Positions 16,628 through 25,758 of a DNA stretch of 64,000 nt are shown here, piece after piece. Every line of letters starts with the position of its first letter. Positions within the stretch are counted from its first letter, which is position 1. The notes below the pieces were generated by a model that worked only from the letters and a program-made list of their open reading frames with translations, was not told the origin of the DNA and searched no databases. Source of the DNA: Gordonia hankookensis (GTDB lineage Bacteria; Actinomycetota; Actinomycetes; Mycobacteriales; Mycobacteriaceae); the NCBI RefSeq assembly GCF_014673215.1, contig NZ_JACWMS010000002.1, forward strand, positions 1,054,001-1,118,000, given 5' to 3'. Made by a program: the position numbers and the translations under genes.

Positions 16628-18280
16628 TCAGCGGTCGCGGAACTCGAGCACCGTGTCCGCGTGGGGTACTTGTTCTTTCGCCGGCCCGTCGATCCATTCG
16701 CGCAGCACCTTGGTGGCACGGACGTCGTCCTCGTTGTACTCCAGCAGTCGGTGCCGCTGCGCGGGATCGGGAGTGGCGCCACCCAGACCGACGGCATCGC
16801 GATACCAGTCCATCGACGCCTCGCCGCTCGCCTCTGCATCGCGCCAGGTGAAACCCGCGACGGGGGCGACCCGTTTGAGCCCCTTGCCGTTGGGACAGAT
16901 GAAGTTGCGACCGACCGCCTCGTAGATGTCCACCCACTCGTCGGAGGCGATGAACTCCTCGACCTCGGCGCGTGGCGGCACCCCGTCGTCTCCGGCGAAA
17001 CGCCGCGCGCTTCCCAGCAGCCACCGATTCTCGGCCTGCTGCGAGTAGCAGTATGCCGCAAAGGTTTTCCCGGCCGCATGGGCGGCCGCGCGCTCACCGG
17101 TCAGCCAGCCCCAGAATTCGGCGAACGACCTGCCCTCGTCCCGGGTGGGGAGCGGCTCCCACGTGGCGAACGCCCGGTAACGGACCTCGCGCGACGGATC
17201 GGTGTTGTCGGTCAGCAGGGTGCCCCACAGATAGGCGCCATGTTCTCCGTAGCTCTCCATGTCCACATCGACCTCGACGTCGGCCCGGTGTACCTGCGGC
17301 TCTTCCAGGCGCCGGATCAGCGGGATGCCGGTGAGCCAGGCGATCGCATTCAGCACCGCGTCGTCGAACCGGATGTTTGCCGGCCAATCCGTCGGCTGGT
17401 CGCCGCGGAAATGGGCCAGCTGGTCGATGGTCGTGATCCCGATCTCGCCCAGCGCGATGCTCTGGTTGCCGCCCACGACGAGACTCACGTCCCGGCGCTC
17501 TTCGAGTTCGGGCCCGCAGCGCGGCCACCACGGACAGCTCCGGCACTCGCCGATGCGGCGCGGCGCGGTGGGGATGGTCTGCCGGGCGATCGCCATCCGG
17601 CGTTCGAACGACTCGGCGTAATCGTCGAGCAGAGCGGCCATCTCGAAAACGACGATGCAGTCGGCGTCGATCCCGATGACACCGCCCTTGAGGTCAGCCG
17701 GGTCGGCCGACGGCGTCAACCCGAGGTCGAGCAACATCGCGGTCAGCTGGGCCAGCCGCAGCTGATCACGACGCTGATTGCGCGCGTTGCGGGACACGTC
17801 CGGTCGCGGCGCCCACGTCCAGACCGGGCTCGTCAGCGTCGAACCGCCGTTTCCGCCGTTCCCGGGTTTCGCGTCATAGCTGACCCGATGGTTCACCACG
17901 ATCACCGGGACGTAGCCGGACCCGTCGCGGATGAGTAATTCGGCATGCCCTCGCCTGCCATGGTCGAGGTCGGTCGGCAAGGTGGCGTTCCAGATCCAGG
18001 CGGCCTCGGCAGCGCAGGCAGCCATGGTGGCCGCGACCCGTGTTGCATGATCGGACGTCGGGTCGACCAGCACGACCGTGCCGGGCGGTTGATCGCTGTG
18101 CAGGCCGCGCACCATGTCGCGCACCCCGGCGCGGTGGTCGGCGGCCGCATCCTTACGTCGTTGCGCCTCGGGCGTATCGGGGCGCGCACGGACGAGGTCG
18201 GGGTGCGACTGGTCGAGCGCAAGACGGTGTTCGCATCCGGCGAGATCGCGCGGGTGCAAGACCACTGCCGCTGCCGCCAC
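16628..18280 (-). CDS. TM0106-family RecB-like nuclease
   Basis: The protein begins VVLHPRDLAGCEHRLAL, the N-terminal pattern of TM0106-type RecB-like nucleases. It contains a Cys cluster (GECRSCPWWPRC), as in proteins with a RecB-type Fe-S region, and then an RNase-H-like C-terminal domain starting with DVDMESYG and ending with YNEDDVRATKVL. GTG 18280 was chosen (550 residues) because AAAGGA stands seven bases before it. An in-frame GTG at 18385 is possible but lacks such a site. DNA repair or processing is likely, and the exact substrate is unknown. The fourth cysteine of a classic cluster is uncertain. Confidence 0.8.
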   Translation of the reverse strand: MAAAAVVLHPRDLAGCEHRLALDQSHPDLVRARPDTPEAQRRKDAAADHRAGVRDMVRGLHSDQPPGTVVLVDPTSDHATRVAATMAACAAEAAWIWNATLPTDLDHGRRGHAELLIRDGSGYVPVIVVNHRVSYDAKPGNGGNGGSTLTSPVWTWAPRPDVSRNARNQRRDQLRLAQLTAMLLDLGLTPSADPADLKGGVIGIDADCIVVFEMAALLDDYAESFERRMAIARQTIPTAPRRIGECRSCPWWPRCGPELEERRDVSLVVGGNQSIALGEIGITTIDQLAHFRGDQPTDWPANIRFDDAVLNAIAWLTGIPLIRRLEEPQVHRADVEVDVDMESYGEHGAYLWGTLLTDNTDPSREVRYRAFATWEPLPTRDEGRSFAEFWGWLTGERAAAHAAGKTFAAYCYSQQAENRWLLGSARRFAGDDGVPPRAEVEEFIASDEWVDIYEAVGRNFICPNGKGLKRVAPVAGFTWRDAEASGEASMDWYRDAVGLGGATPDPAQRHRLLEYNEDDVRATKVLREWIDGPAKEQVPHADTVLEFRDR

Positions 18281-18454
18281 TCGCCCATCCTTTCCGACAT
18301 CGGTCCGTGCCTGGCGTCGTGTGCCGACGCTTTGCGCGAGACCGCCCTCGTCGAGCCTATGTAATGCTTGTACCGATGCACGCACTCCCGCTCGGTTTCC
18401 GGGCCGGGTGGTATCTCAAACTCCGGGACACCGCACAGGAGGTAGGTTCCTCAG

Positions 18455-19147
18455 ATGGGATTGTTCTCGTCGGATGGCAAGACTCGCGCCCAGCGTAAGG
18501 CCGAGGCGAAGGCACTGAAGACCAAGGCCAAGCTCGAGGCCAAGCTCGAGGCGAAGAGCGCGCGGAAGTCGGAGAAGGCCCGACGCCGCGCCGATCGTAA
18601 GCACCGCGGCAAGGAACTGAAGCAGGAGCGCAAGACCACCAAGGCGGCCGGCAAGGTCCAGCAGAAGGTGGCGAAGGCCGACGCCAAGGCGACCGCGGCC
18701 AAGGCGAAGGCCGACGCCGACGCCCAGGCGTTCAGCCCGGCGAGTGTCCGCCGTTATCTGACCGTCGTGCGGCTGCTGTCGCCCATCGTGGTGCCGATCG
18801 CCTACCGCGCAGCGGTGGCGGCGCGCGGTCAGGTCACCGCGCTCCAGGCGAGCCGTGCCGGCGTATCACCGGATGTCCTGCGACAGTTCTCCGGCCACGG
18901 CGCGACGCTGTCGGCGCGGATCGCCACCACCAAGGCATCGCTGGAGAAGGTCGCCACCAAGGACACCACCGACGAGGGTTCGGCGTTCGTGTCCGCGATG
19001 ACGACCCGTCTCGACAACCTCGCCATCGCCGTCGACGCCGCGGAGGCCATGCCTGCGGCTCAGCGTCGGACCGCGCATCAATCGATCGAGTCGGAACTCG
19101 AAGCCATCGAGGCAGACATCCTGGCCCGGCTCGGCGTGCGCGCCTGA
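18455..19147 (+). CDS. DUF6474-type coiled-coil protein
   Basis: The 230-residue protein has a very basic, Ala/Lys/Glu/Arg-rich N-terminal half that should form a long helix or coiled coil (residues 8-92). A more ordinary domain follows, containing VVRLLSPIVVPIAYRAAVAARG, a hydrophobic segment. The pattern fits the uncharacterised DUF6474 proteins of mycobacteria and relatives. ATG 18455 has AGGAGG about 11 bases upstream. It is divergent from the RecB-like nuclease and is followed by another lysine-rich protein gene. Confidence 0.7.
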   Translation: MGLFSSDGKTRAQRKAEAKALKTKAKLEAKLEAKSARKSEKARRRADRKHRGKELKQERKTTKAAGKVQQKVAKADAKATAAKAKADADAQAFSPASVRRYLTVVRLLSPIVVPIAYRAAVAARGQVTALQASRAGVSPDVLRQFSGHGATLSARIATTKASLEKVATKDTTDEGSAFVSAMTTRLDNLAIAVDAAEAMPAAQRRTAHQSIESELEAIEADILARLGVRA

Positions 19148-19236
19148 TCCTCCATCGCGAGGTGGGCCACCCGACGTCTTAAAATGAGCCCCTACCCGCC
19201 GCACCGATTCACCACGCAAGGGAGCGTGAGCAGCAG

Positions 19237-19935
19237 ATGACCGACCCCGGCCCGAACAACACACCTCAGGGTTCCTCGTCCGACGACTCGGCGTCCGAGG
19301 TCACCGGGCCGGCGGAGTCCACCGGTGCCGAGACCGGCGGCCAGGCCGAGAGCGCGTCGTCCACGCAGAAGCCTGACCAGAAGACGCCTGACCAGACGCC
19401 ACCGAAGAAGGCGGCAAAGAAGCCGGCGGCGAAGAAGGCACCGGCCAAGAAAGCCGCGGCCAAGAAGGCGCCGGCGAAGAAGGCGCCCGCCAAGAAGCAG
19501 CCGACCGGCAAGCAGGCCGCAGAGAAACACACCCCGGACAAGCAGGCCACAGCGGAGACAGAGCCGACCACCGAGCCACCGGCCGAGACTGCACCACCTG
19601 CCGACACCCCCGCACCGAAGCCCGACGTCGCCGCACCGAGGCCTGTCGCGCCCAAGTCCACACCGTCCAAGCCCCCGGTCAAGAAGAAGGCACCGACCGG
19701 ACCATCGGGCCCCGCGTCGACAGCACCGTCGGCCCCGCCGTCACGTCCGTCACCGGCCGTCGTCGACGCCGTCGCCGAATCCGATGCGCAGCGAGCCACA
19801 TTCGCCCAGCTCCGAGCCGGCGCACCCACCGAGCTCCCGTCGGCGAACCGGACGGTGCCGATCGCTGCTGCCGTCGCCGCGCTGGCTGCAGTGGCGGCGG
19901 TCCTGATCGCGATCCTTCGGCGCCGCCGCGGCTAG
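19237..19935 (+). CDS. lysine/alanine/proline-rich membrane-anchored protein
   Basis: The 232-residue protein has an acidic Ser/Glu-rich start, then a histone-H1-like block of KKAPAKKA repeats (about residues 55-95), then a Pro/Thr/Ala region. It ends with a transmembrane helix ([21 protein letters not shown]) and RRRRG. Similar AAKK tails bind DNA or acidic polymers in HupB-like proteins, but this one is tail-anchored, so an envelope or nucleoid-tethering role is only a guess. ATG 19237 follows AGGGAGCG. Its last four bases overlap the convergent hydrolase gene. Confidence 0.7.
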   Translation: MTDPGPNNTPQGSSSDDSASEVTGPAESTGAETGGQAESASSTQKPDQKTPDQTPPKKAAKKPAAKKAPAKKAAAKKAPAKKAPAKKQPTGKQAAEKHTPDKQATAETEPTTEPPAETAPPADTPAPKPDVAAPRPVAPKSTPSKPPVKKKAPTGPSGPASTAPSAPPSRPSPAVVDAVAESDAQRATFAQLRAGAPTELPSANRTVPIAAAVAALAAVAAVLIAILRRRRG

Positions 19936-20780
19936 GTCGACCGGGCCGCCACCCGGTCGAGGATGGCCGTCGCGACCTCCTCCGGGCGGTTCTCGGGCAA
20001 CCAGTGGTCGGCACCGTTGATCACACGGAACTCGTACGGTGCGTCCACCCAGTTCCCGGTCATCTCCGCACCCCGGCGACCGAGCGCGAAGTCGCCGTCA
20101 CTCCACAGGTAGGTGGTCGGGACGATGATCTTCGGGAACCGCCGGTCCTCGCGTGTCCCGAGCGGGAGCCCGCGGTACCAGTTCAGCGCCCCGGTCAGCG
20201 CACCCGATGCGACGATGTCGTCGTAGAGCCGGCTCGCGAACGGCTCCGGCAACCCGATCCGCTTCCCGCCGCCCGCCGACGGCCGAAAGACCCTGGACAA
20301 GAACAGTTCCGGGATCTTCGGCAGGTTGAAGAACGCCATGTACCAGGACCGCAGCAGCTGTCCACGGGGCATCGCGCGCAGAAATGCGCCCGGATGTGGC
20401 ACCGACAGCGCGGTCAGTGTGCGGATCCGATCGGGATGCGCGCCCGCCACCGACCACGCGACGGCAGCACCCCAGTCATGGCCGACGAGGTCCACCGATT
20501 CGACGCCCAGTGCATCGATCAGCGCGATCACATCCCCGACGAGCTCACCCATGCGGTAATCGCGACGAGCGGCCGGCCGCGCGCCGGGGGAGTAGCCACG
20601 CTGATCCGGCGCAATCGTTCGAAATCCCTTGTCGTGCAACAGTGGTACCACCAGATCCCAGGCCGTCGCGCGTTGCGGGAATCCATGGAGCAAGACGATC
20701 GGCACGCCGTCGATCGGTCCGCTGTCGATCACGTCGAAGACGTAGGGGCCATTGGCGAACTCGGTGAGTCGGTCGGTCAT
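19932..20780 (-). CDS. alpha/beta hydrolase, epoxide-hydrolase-like
   Basis: The 282-residue protein has HGFPQ (oxyanion region), DQRGYSPGARP and the nucleophile elbow VGHDWGAAVAW, in which Asp is the expected nucleophile. NGADHWLPENRPEEV near the end supplies the catalytic His. The Asp nucleophile and HGFP motif are typical of soluble epoxide hydrolases and haloalkane dehalogenases. Substrate and branch are not decided. ATG 20780 was chosen because GGAAGG stands six bases before it, while the ATG at 20786 touches that site. Confidence 0.87.
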   Translation of the reverse strand: MTDRLTEFANGPYVFDVIDSGPIDGVPIVLLHGFPQRATAWDLVVPLLHDKGFRTIAPDQRGYSPGARPAARRDYRMGELVGDVIALIDALGVESVDLVGHDWGAAVAWSVAGAHPDRIRTLTALSVPHPGAFLRAMPRGQLLRSWYMAFFNLPKIPELFLSRVFRPSAGGGKRIGLPEPFASRLYDDIVASGALTGALNWYRGLPLGTREDRRFPKIIVPTTYLWSDGDFALGRRGAEMTGNWVDAPYEFRVINGADHWLPENRPEEVATAILDRVAARST

Positions 20781-20837
20781 CGTCATCCTTCCCCGGTGAA
20801 AGACCCGACAGTACCCGCCGCAGAAACACCGACGACG

Positions 20838-20875
20838 CGACGAGCCGCCCACCGGTGAGGGTGAGCGGCTCGTCG
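20838..20875 (-). terminator. terminator hairpin downstream of the GT39 gene
   Basis: A perfect 11-base-pair stem pairs 20838-20848 with 20865-20875 around a 16-base loop. It lies 29 bases beyond the GT39 stop codon on the minus strand and upstream of the hydrolase start, so it should separate the two transcripts. No U-run is present. Confidence 0.6.
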
Positions 20876-20903
20876 TGTCGCCGATCGGTAAGGGCGCCCG
20901 GGA

Positions 20904-23030
20904 TCAGTTGAGCTTGTAGACCGTCGTCCCGCCGACCGTGGTCGCCGTGTAGTTCTGCGCGACCCAGGTGGAGATCTCCGAGTTGCCGCCGGGACCACCC
21001 TGTCCGCCACCGATGTAGTAGCCGATCTTGCCTGCCTTCACGTAGTCGATGAACTGCTGCAGGGTCGGGGCGGGGTCGCCACTCCATCCACCGATGGCCA
21101 TCACCGCGGTACCCGTGGCGATCTCGATGCCGGAGGCGGATTGCGACCCGTTGGTGGCCGCCGCCCACGTGGCGTCCGAGGACTTCAGCAGGGCGACGAG
21201 TTCGGTGTTCGACGAGATGTCGCCGCCCATACCGCCACCCATGCCCCCGCCGCCGGACGGACGCTGACCCTTACCGCTGTCGGCCGCGGTGCCGCTCGGC
21301 GTTTGACCACCTTGGGTCTGACCGTTCTGGGTCTGACCGTTCTGGGCCTGACCGTTCATCGACGGAGGAGTGCCACCGTTGCCGCCGGGAGCGTTGCCAC
21401 CCAGAGTGTTGCCACCACCGCGGTGTCCCCCACCCCCGCCGAATCCGCCCATGCCGCCACTGTCCATGGAGGTGTTGACCGCGGTCGGGATCGATCCGCT
21501 GTGTGCGGTCGCCGCTGTCGCGATCGCGAATCCGACGCTGCCACCCGCACCGGCGAGTGCACCGATGATCACGGCGCCTGCGACGGCCTTACGCCAGGCC
21601 ATCACACTTCCCACGAGCAGCACGACCAGACTGATCACCGCCAGCGCACCGATCAGCCAACGGCACCAGACGGGACCGAAGTCGTTGCGGTTCAGCAGGA
21701 CGATGGACCACCACCCGGCCAGACCGATCATCGCGGCCAGTGCGACCCGGCCGTCCCAGCGATCCCGGCGCCGCCAGGCGAAGACGCCGCCCATGCCGAC
21801 CATCGCGCCGATCGCCGGCGCCAAGGCCACTGTGTAGTAGGGATGGATCGTGCCGCTCATGAAGCTGAAGATCAGTCCGGTGATCACCAGCCAGCCGCCC
21901 CAGGCGACCACTGCGCCACCCTCGACACGGCTGACGCCGTTGGTGAAGCGGAAGATCGGGAAGCTGCGCACCCCGAGATAGATCGCGAAGGCGAGGGCGA
22001 ACAGAGCCACCGGGAGCAACCACGAGATCTCGTTGCCCATCTCCGAACTGAAGAGTCGGTTGAGGCCGGTGGAACCGCCGAACGAACCGCCGGCCTGTCC
22101 ACCACCGGGGCCACCTCCGCCGCCTGGGCCGCTTCCGCCGCTGATGCGACCCACGCCGTTGTAACCCCACACCAGATCCATGAAGGTGTTGTTCGTCGAG
22201 CCGCCGATGTACGGGCGTGCCGAGGCCGGCACCAGGATGGTGGCCAGCACGAACCAGCCCGCCGACACGATGAGCGCGACGGTCGCACCGATCAGGTGAC
22301 CGATCCGCTTCCACCAGCCGTTGTCGGCGAACATCAGGTAGGCCAGCCCGAAAGCGGGCAGGACGAGCAATCCCTGCAACATCTTGGTGAGAAAGGCGAA
22401 GCCAAGGGCCACACCGACGAGCGCGAGCCAGCGGCCCGAGTTGGTCCCGATCGCCCGGGTCACCGCGTAGCCCGCGGCCACCATCAGCAGGACGAGCAGC
22501 GCATCCGGGTTGTTGAACCGGAACATCAGCGCCGCGGCCGGGGTGAAGGCGAGCACTGCGCCCGCGATCAGGCCTGCGGCGGTGCCGTGGCGTGGATCGC
22601 TGAAGGTACGCCGCATCGCGCAGTACAGCAGCGCAACCGCAGCGACTCCCATCAAGGCCTGCGGTACCAGCACCGCCCAGCTGTTCATCCCGAACACCCG
22701 CACCGACAGCCCGGTCACCCAGAGCGATGCAGGCGGCTTGTCGACGGTGATGAAGTTCGCCGAGTCGAGCGATCCGAAGAACCAGGCCGTCCAGTTCTGC
22801 GAGCCCGCCTGGGCGGCCGCCGCGTAGAAGGTGTTGGCGTAACCGCTGGCCGCCAGGTTCCACAGGTAGAGCACCGCGGTGGTCACCAGCAGCCCGGTGA
22901 GGGCGAACGGACTCCACGCGACGGCGCGCTTCGGCCTCGGTTTGTCGCCGGCGTGGCGGCGGCGCGCTCTGGTCGGGGGCGGCGGTTCGCCGGGTGACGG
23001 CGCACCCTGGCGTGCCAGCACTGTGGTCAT
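20904..23030 (-). CDS. GT39/ArnT-like polyprenyl-linked glycosyltransferase
   Basis: The 708-residue protein has about a dozen membrane helices. The family motif GSLDSANFITVDKPP sits in the first periplasmic loop, where DKPP is the typical PMT/ArnT position. The second half contains two Gly-rich loops (GGSGPGGGGGPGGG, and a GQTQNGQT repeat region near residue 590). A soluble C-terminal domain ends with VAQNYTATTVGGTTVYKLN. Such enzymes move a sugar, often mannose, from a polyprenyl phosphate to protein or envelope glycan outside the membrane. ATG 23030 has AGGAGG four bases upstream. Donor and acceptor are unknown. Confidence 0.85.
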   Translation of the reverse strand: MTTVLARQGAPSPGEPPPPTRARRRHAGDKPRPKRAVAWSPFALTGLLVTTAVLYLWNLAASGYANTFYAAAAQAGSQNWTAWFFGSLDSANFITVDKPPASLWVTGLSVRVFGMNSWAVLVPQALMGVAAVALLYCAMRRTFSDPRHGTAAGLIAGAVLAFTPAAALMFRFNNPDALLVLLMVAAGYAVTRAIGTNSGRWLALVGVALGFAFLTKMLQGLLVLPAFGLAYLMFADNGWWKRIGHLIGATVALIVSAGWFVLATILVPASARPYIGGSTNNTFMDLVWGYNGVGRISGGSGPGGGGGPGGGQAGGSFGGSTGLNRLFSSEMGNEISWLLPVALFALAFAIYLGVRSFPIFRFTNGVSRVEGGAVVAWGGWLVITGLIFSFMSGTIHPYYTVALAPAIGAMVGMGGVFAWRRRDRWDGRVALAAMIGLAGWWSIVLLNRNDFGPVWCRWLIGALAVISLVVLLVGSVMAWRKAVAGAVIIGALAGAGGSVGFAIATAATAHSGSIPTAVNTSMDSGGMGGFGGGGGHRGGGNTLGGNAPGGNGGTPPSMNGQAQNGQTQNGQTQGGQTPSGTAADSGKGQRPSGGGGMGGGMGGDISSNTELVALLKSSDATWAAATNGSQSASGIEIATGTAVMAIGGWSGDPAPTLQQFIDYVKAGKIGYYIGGGQGGPGGNSEISTWVAQNYTATTVGGTTVYKLN

Positions 23031-23289
23031 GGGTCCTCCTGTGTCGGATGTGTTGATCCCACAGTGGGGCCTGCGACTCATGCCTGGCTGGACGATGACT
23101 GGGAGAAGCCTGTGAGCGCCGACGCCGGGGCGCAGCGTGTCATGTCCATCACAGAAATGACCGTGTGAACGGTCGTCGCTCGCCATTCCGCCGTTTTCGG
23201 CAGATGCTGGGTAGAGGTTCCGGACCAGATCGACCCGGGATCAGATCGACCCTGGATATCAGATCTGCACCGTGGGGAGGACGAACGGT

Positions 23290-23849
23290 TTGCGGTACGC
23301 GCTCGGCACGCTCGGCGGACGGATGCCATGGTCGTCCAATCCGCTCCTGCGGCGCGGCGACCGGATGGTTTCCGCCGTCGGTCTGGTGGCCGCGGTTCTC
23401 GCAGTGCTCGCCGTCCCCGCGGCGGTCCTGGCGGGGTGCTCGACGTACGGCCAGGTGTCGGCTCGCGCCGCATCGACCACACCGGTGACCGCACGCGTGG
23501 TCGACGTACTTCCCGCCGATCCGACCGCACTGGACACCGGCGCGACGGTCAGGTGGATGCACCATGGCGTGACCCGGACCGACACCACATCGGTGCCGTC
23601 GACGACCCGTGCAGGCACGATGACCCGGATCTGGACGGATCCGACCGGCACCGTGGTGCCACAGCCGCCGGATCGGTTCGGACGAGTGGCCGGTGCCGCG
23701 GCGGTCGGGTGTTCGGATGGCTCACGATCGCTGCCCTGCTGCTGGCCGGTGTACGTCTGTTGGGCCACGGAGTGGCGCGCCGGCACGAGGATCGCTGGGA
23801 TGTCGAGTGGCGGCAGGCAAGCGCCGCCGACGGCTGGGCGTCACACTGA
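23290..23849 (+). pseudogene. Rv1733c-family membrane protein gene with a frameshift
   Basis: The first part, from TTG 23290 after GGGGAGG, reads SSNPLLRRGDR, a transmembrane helix and a long beta-rich loop, as in Rv1733c-family double-membrane-pass proteins. Near 23700 the natural frame shifts by one base. The family-like C-terminal helix and tail (GWLTIAALLLAGVRLLGHG, then EDRWDVEWRQ) continue in another frame to TGA 23849. One missing base in the GCGGCGGTCGGG stretch would restore a single frame of about 186 residues. The cause may be a true mutation or a sequence error. No slippery heptamer supports programmed shifting. Confidence 0.7.
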
Positions 23850-24032
23850 TCCGAACATCTACGGAGCTCTGGTCATGGTTGGGGCCTGGCAACTGCCAAT
23901 TGGCGCTTCTCGAGCGCTGACACGTTCCCTTACCCCGTCCCGCAGAGTTCTCGTACAGATCAAACTTGTTAAAAGTTATGGTTCCGCGAGTCGGCCACAT
24001 TGATCAAGCCATAATTATGCATACTCGAGGCC

Positions 24033-25679
24033 ATGGAGACGCACGCTCTAATCGCTGGCGGAGAGACCTTTACGACCGAGTTCAAGCGCGCCGACATCAA
24101 CGACAAGGACCTCGCCAAAACGGCCGCTTGCTTGGCCAACGGGGAGGGTGGCGTCCTACTGGTCGGAGTTGACGACGATGGCACAGTTGTAGGCGCAAAG
24201 CCCCGCCATGGTCGGGTGACCGAACCTGCGCGGGTCGCAGCTTACATCCAAGCGAACACCGAGCCTGCGCTTTCGGTCAGTGTGGGCCTGGAGGTGGTCG
24301 ATGGGCACGAGATCATCCGCATAGACGTGCCCCGCGCTGATCCCGGCCCCGTTGGGACGAAGTTGGGCGTGTTCACCAAACGCGTGATCAAGTCGACCGG
24401 CGAGCCAGAGTGTGCACCAATGACAGCTCACGAGATCGTCAGTATGGGAATGGTCACCCGCGGGCAGGATTTTGCGGCGTCAACAGCGAGAGACGCGACA
24501 CTTGCCGACCTCGATCCGACCGAGTTCAACCGATTTCGACGACTGTGTCTTGGCGCCGGCGACGAGCTTGCCGGCCTTTCCGACCAGGATGTCCTCCGTG
24601 CACTTGGCCTCGTGCCGATCTCCGCGCCACTCAGCGTCGGTGCGGTTCTGTTGTTCGGCACCGAGGCAGCAGTGCAACGGTGGATCCCGAACACTGAAGT
24701 GCTCTTCCAGGATCTTCGCGCCGGGCACCAACCAACGAATCTCCAGATTGTCGAGCCACTCCTGCGGACGGCCGAACATCTCCACGAACTCATTGACGCC
24801 CGCAATACGATCACTGAACTGATGGCTGGGCTCCATCGTGTCGAGATTCCACTCATCCCGTCGATCACGCGTCGCGAAGCGGTGGCGAATGCGTTGGTGC
24901 ATCGGGACTACGCGGCCATGGGACCTATACGCCTACAGCTGACCGACAGTTCATTTGTGGTAGCCAGCCCTGGCGGGTTTCCACCTGGTGTCACTACCCA
25001 AAACATCCTTGATCAGTCCCGGCCGCGCAGTCCGATTCTTGCCGCCGCGTTCAAGCGGGCCGGCTTGGTTGAGCGAAGAGGAAAGGGCGTCAACGATATG
25101 TTTGAACAGCAGCTTCGCGCCGGGCGGGACGCACCTGACTATTCGCACAGCACAAGCGATTCAGTAGTTGTGACCGTGCCCCTCGGAAATGCTGACCTCG
25201 ATCTGGTCCGGTTCCTGCTCACCTGGGAGAACGAGCACCAGCGGCCGCTGAGCCTCGACGAACTGCGGATCGTTCACGATGTCAAGACGTCGGGCTCAGC
25301 CACGAGCAGCGAAGTGGCGGAGGAACTCCATCTCATTTCAGCCACTGCGAAATCCAGTCTCGGACGTCTGGTCGAAAGTGGGATCCTCGAATCTCGCGGC
25401 GTCGGCCGAAGTCGCAAGTACCACCTCACCGCACGCTTCTACGACTTAGCCCAGGATCGCAACGCCTACGTGCGCGTCAAAGGCGTGGATCCCCTTCAGC
25501 AAGAGCGAATGATCCTCGACTACGCCAGCGCGTACGGTTCGATCACCCGAAGCCAGGCTGCCGAGCTTTGTCAAACAACTCCCACCCAAGCACGATCGGT
25601 GCTCAAACGCTTGGTCGACGATGGCCGGCTTCGGCTGACGGGCGAACGTCGCGGAGCCAGATACGTGCCACCGGGATGA
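24033..25679 (+). CDS. AlbA_2 domain ATP-binding protein (COG2865-like)
   Basis: The 548-residue protein begins with an AlbA_2/Schlafen-type domain (TEFKRAD at 15-21, ANGEGGVLLVGVDDDG at 35-50). A GHKL-like ATP-binding part follows, containing REAVANALVHRDY and GKGVNDMFEQ, and then two winged-helix-like regions from about residue 385. Relatives are putative transcriptional regulators or helicases, and some sit in defence islands. The gene is visibly lower in GC, with looser codon choice than its neighbours, and it is flanked by broken genes, so recent acquisition is likely. ATG 24033 was taken as the start, and no strong ribosome binding site is seen. Confidence 0.8.
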   Translation: METHALIAGGETFTTEFKRADINDKDLAKTAACLANGEGGVLLVGVDDDGTVVGAKPRHGRVTEPARVAAYIQANTEPALSVSVGLEVVDGHEIIRIDVPRADPGPVGTKLGVFTKRVIKSTGEPECAPMTAHEIVSMGMVTRGQDFAASTARDATLADLDPTEFNRFRRLCLGAGDELAGLSDQDVLRALGLVPISAPLSVGAVLLFGTEAAVQRWIPNTEVLFQDLRAGHQPTNLQIVEPLLRTAEHLHELIDARNTITELMAGLHRVEIPLIPSITRREAVANALVHRDYAAMGPIRLQLTDSSFVVASPGGFPPGVTTQNILDQSRPRSPILAAAFKRAGLVERRGKGVNDMFEQQLRAGRDAPDYSHSTSDSVVVTVPLGNADLDLVRFLLTWENEHQRPLSLDELRIVHDVKTSGSATSSEVAEELHLISATAKSSLGRLVESGILESRGVGRSRKYHLTARFYDLAQDRNAYVRVKGVDPLQQERMILDYASAYGSITRSQAAELCQTTPTQARSVLKRLVDDGRLRLTGERRGARYVPPG

Positions 25680-25758
25680 TCAAACATGGCGATGGGACTT
25701 GGTCAATCGAGGTGCCCAGCCCTGAGAGCGTGACTTGGAACTACAAATCGGTGCTGCG
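25676..25758 (+). pseudogene. truncated gene start fused into gabD2 antisense
   Basis: An ATG at 25676 overlaps the stop of the AlbA_2 gene as ATGA and opens a protein-like frame of about 28 residues (MIKHGDGTWSIEVPSPESV onward). The frame then runs into the antisense strand of gabD2 and reads as nonsense. The likeliest explanation is a coupled second gene whose 3' part was lost at the right insertion boundary, near 25,755. The fragment is too short to identify. Confidence 0.4.

Noticed and set aside
15669..16925. Arg/Pro-rich 418-codon frame overlapping the surface-protein gene
   Set aside because: It is an alternate frame of a low-complexity repeat gene. The true frame has a good ribosome binding site, a signal helix and a C-terminal membrane helix.
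23690..23710. Programmed -1 ribosomal frameshift in the Rv1733c-family gene
   Set aside because: No slippery heptamer or following pseudoknot is evident, and a one-base deletion explains the change more simply.
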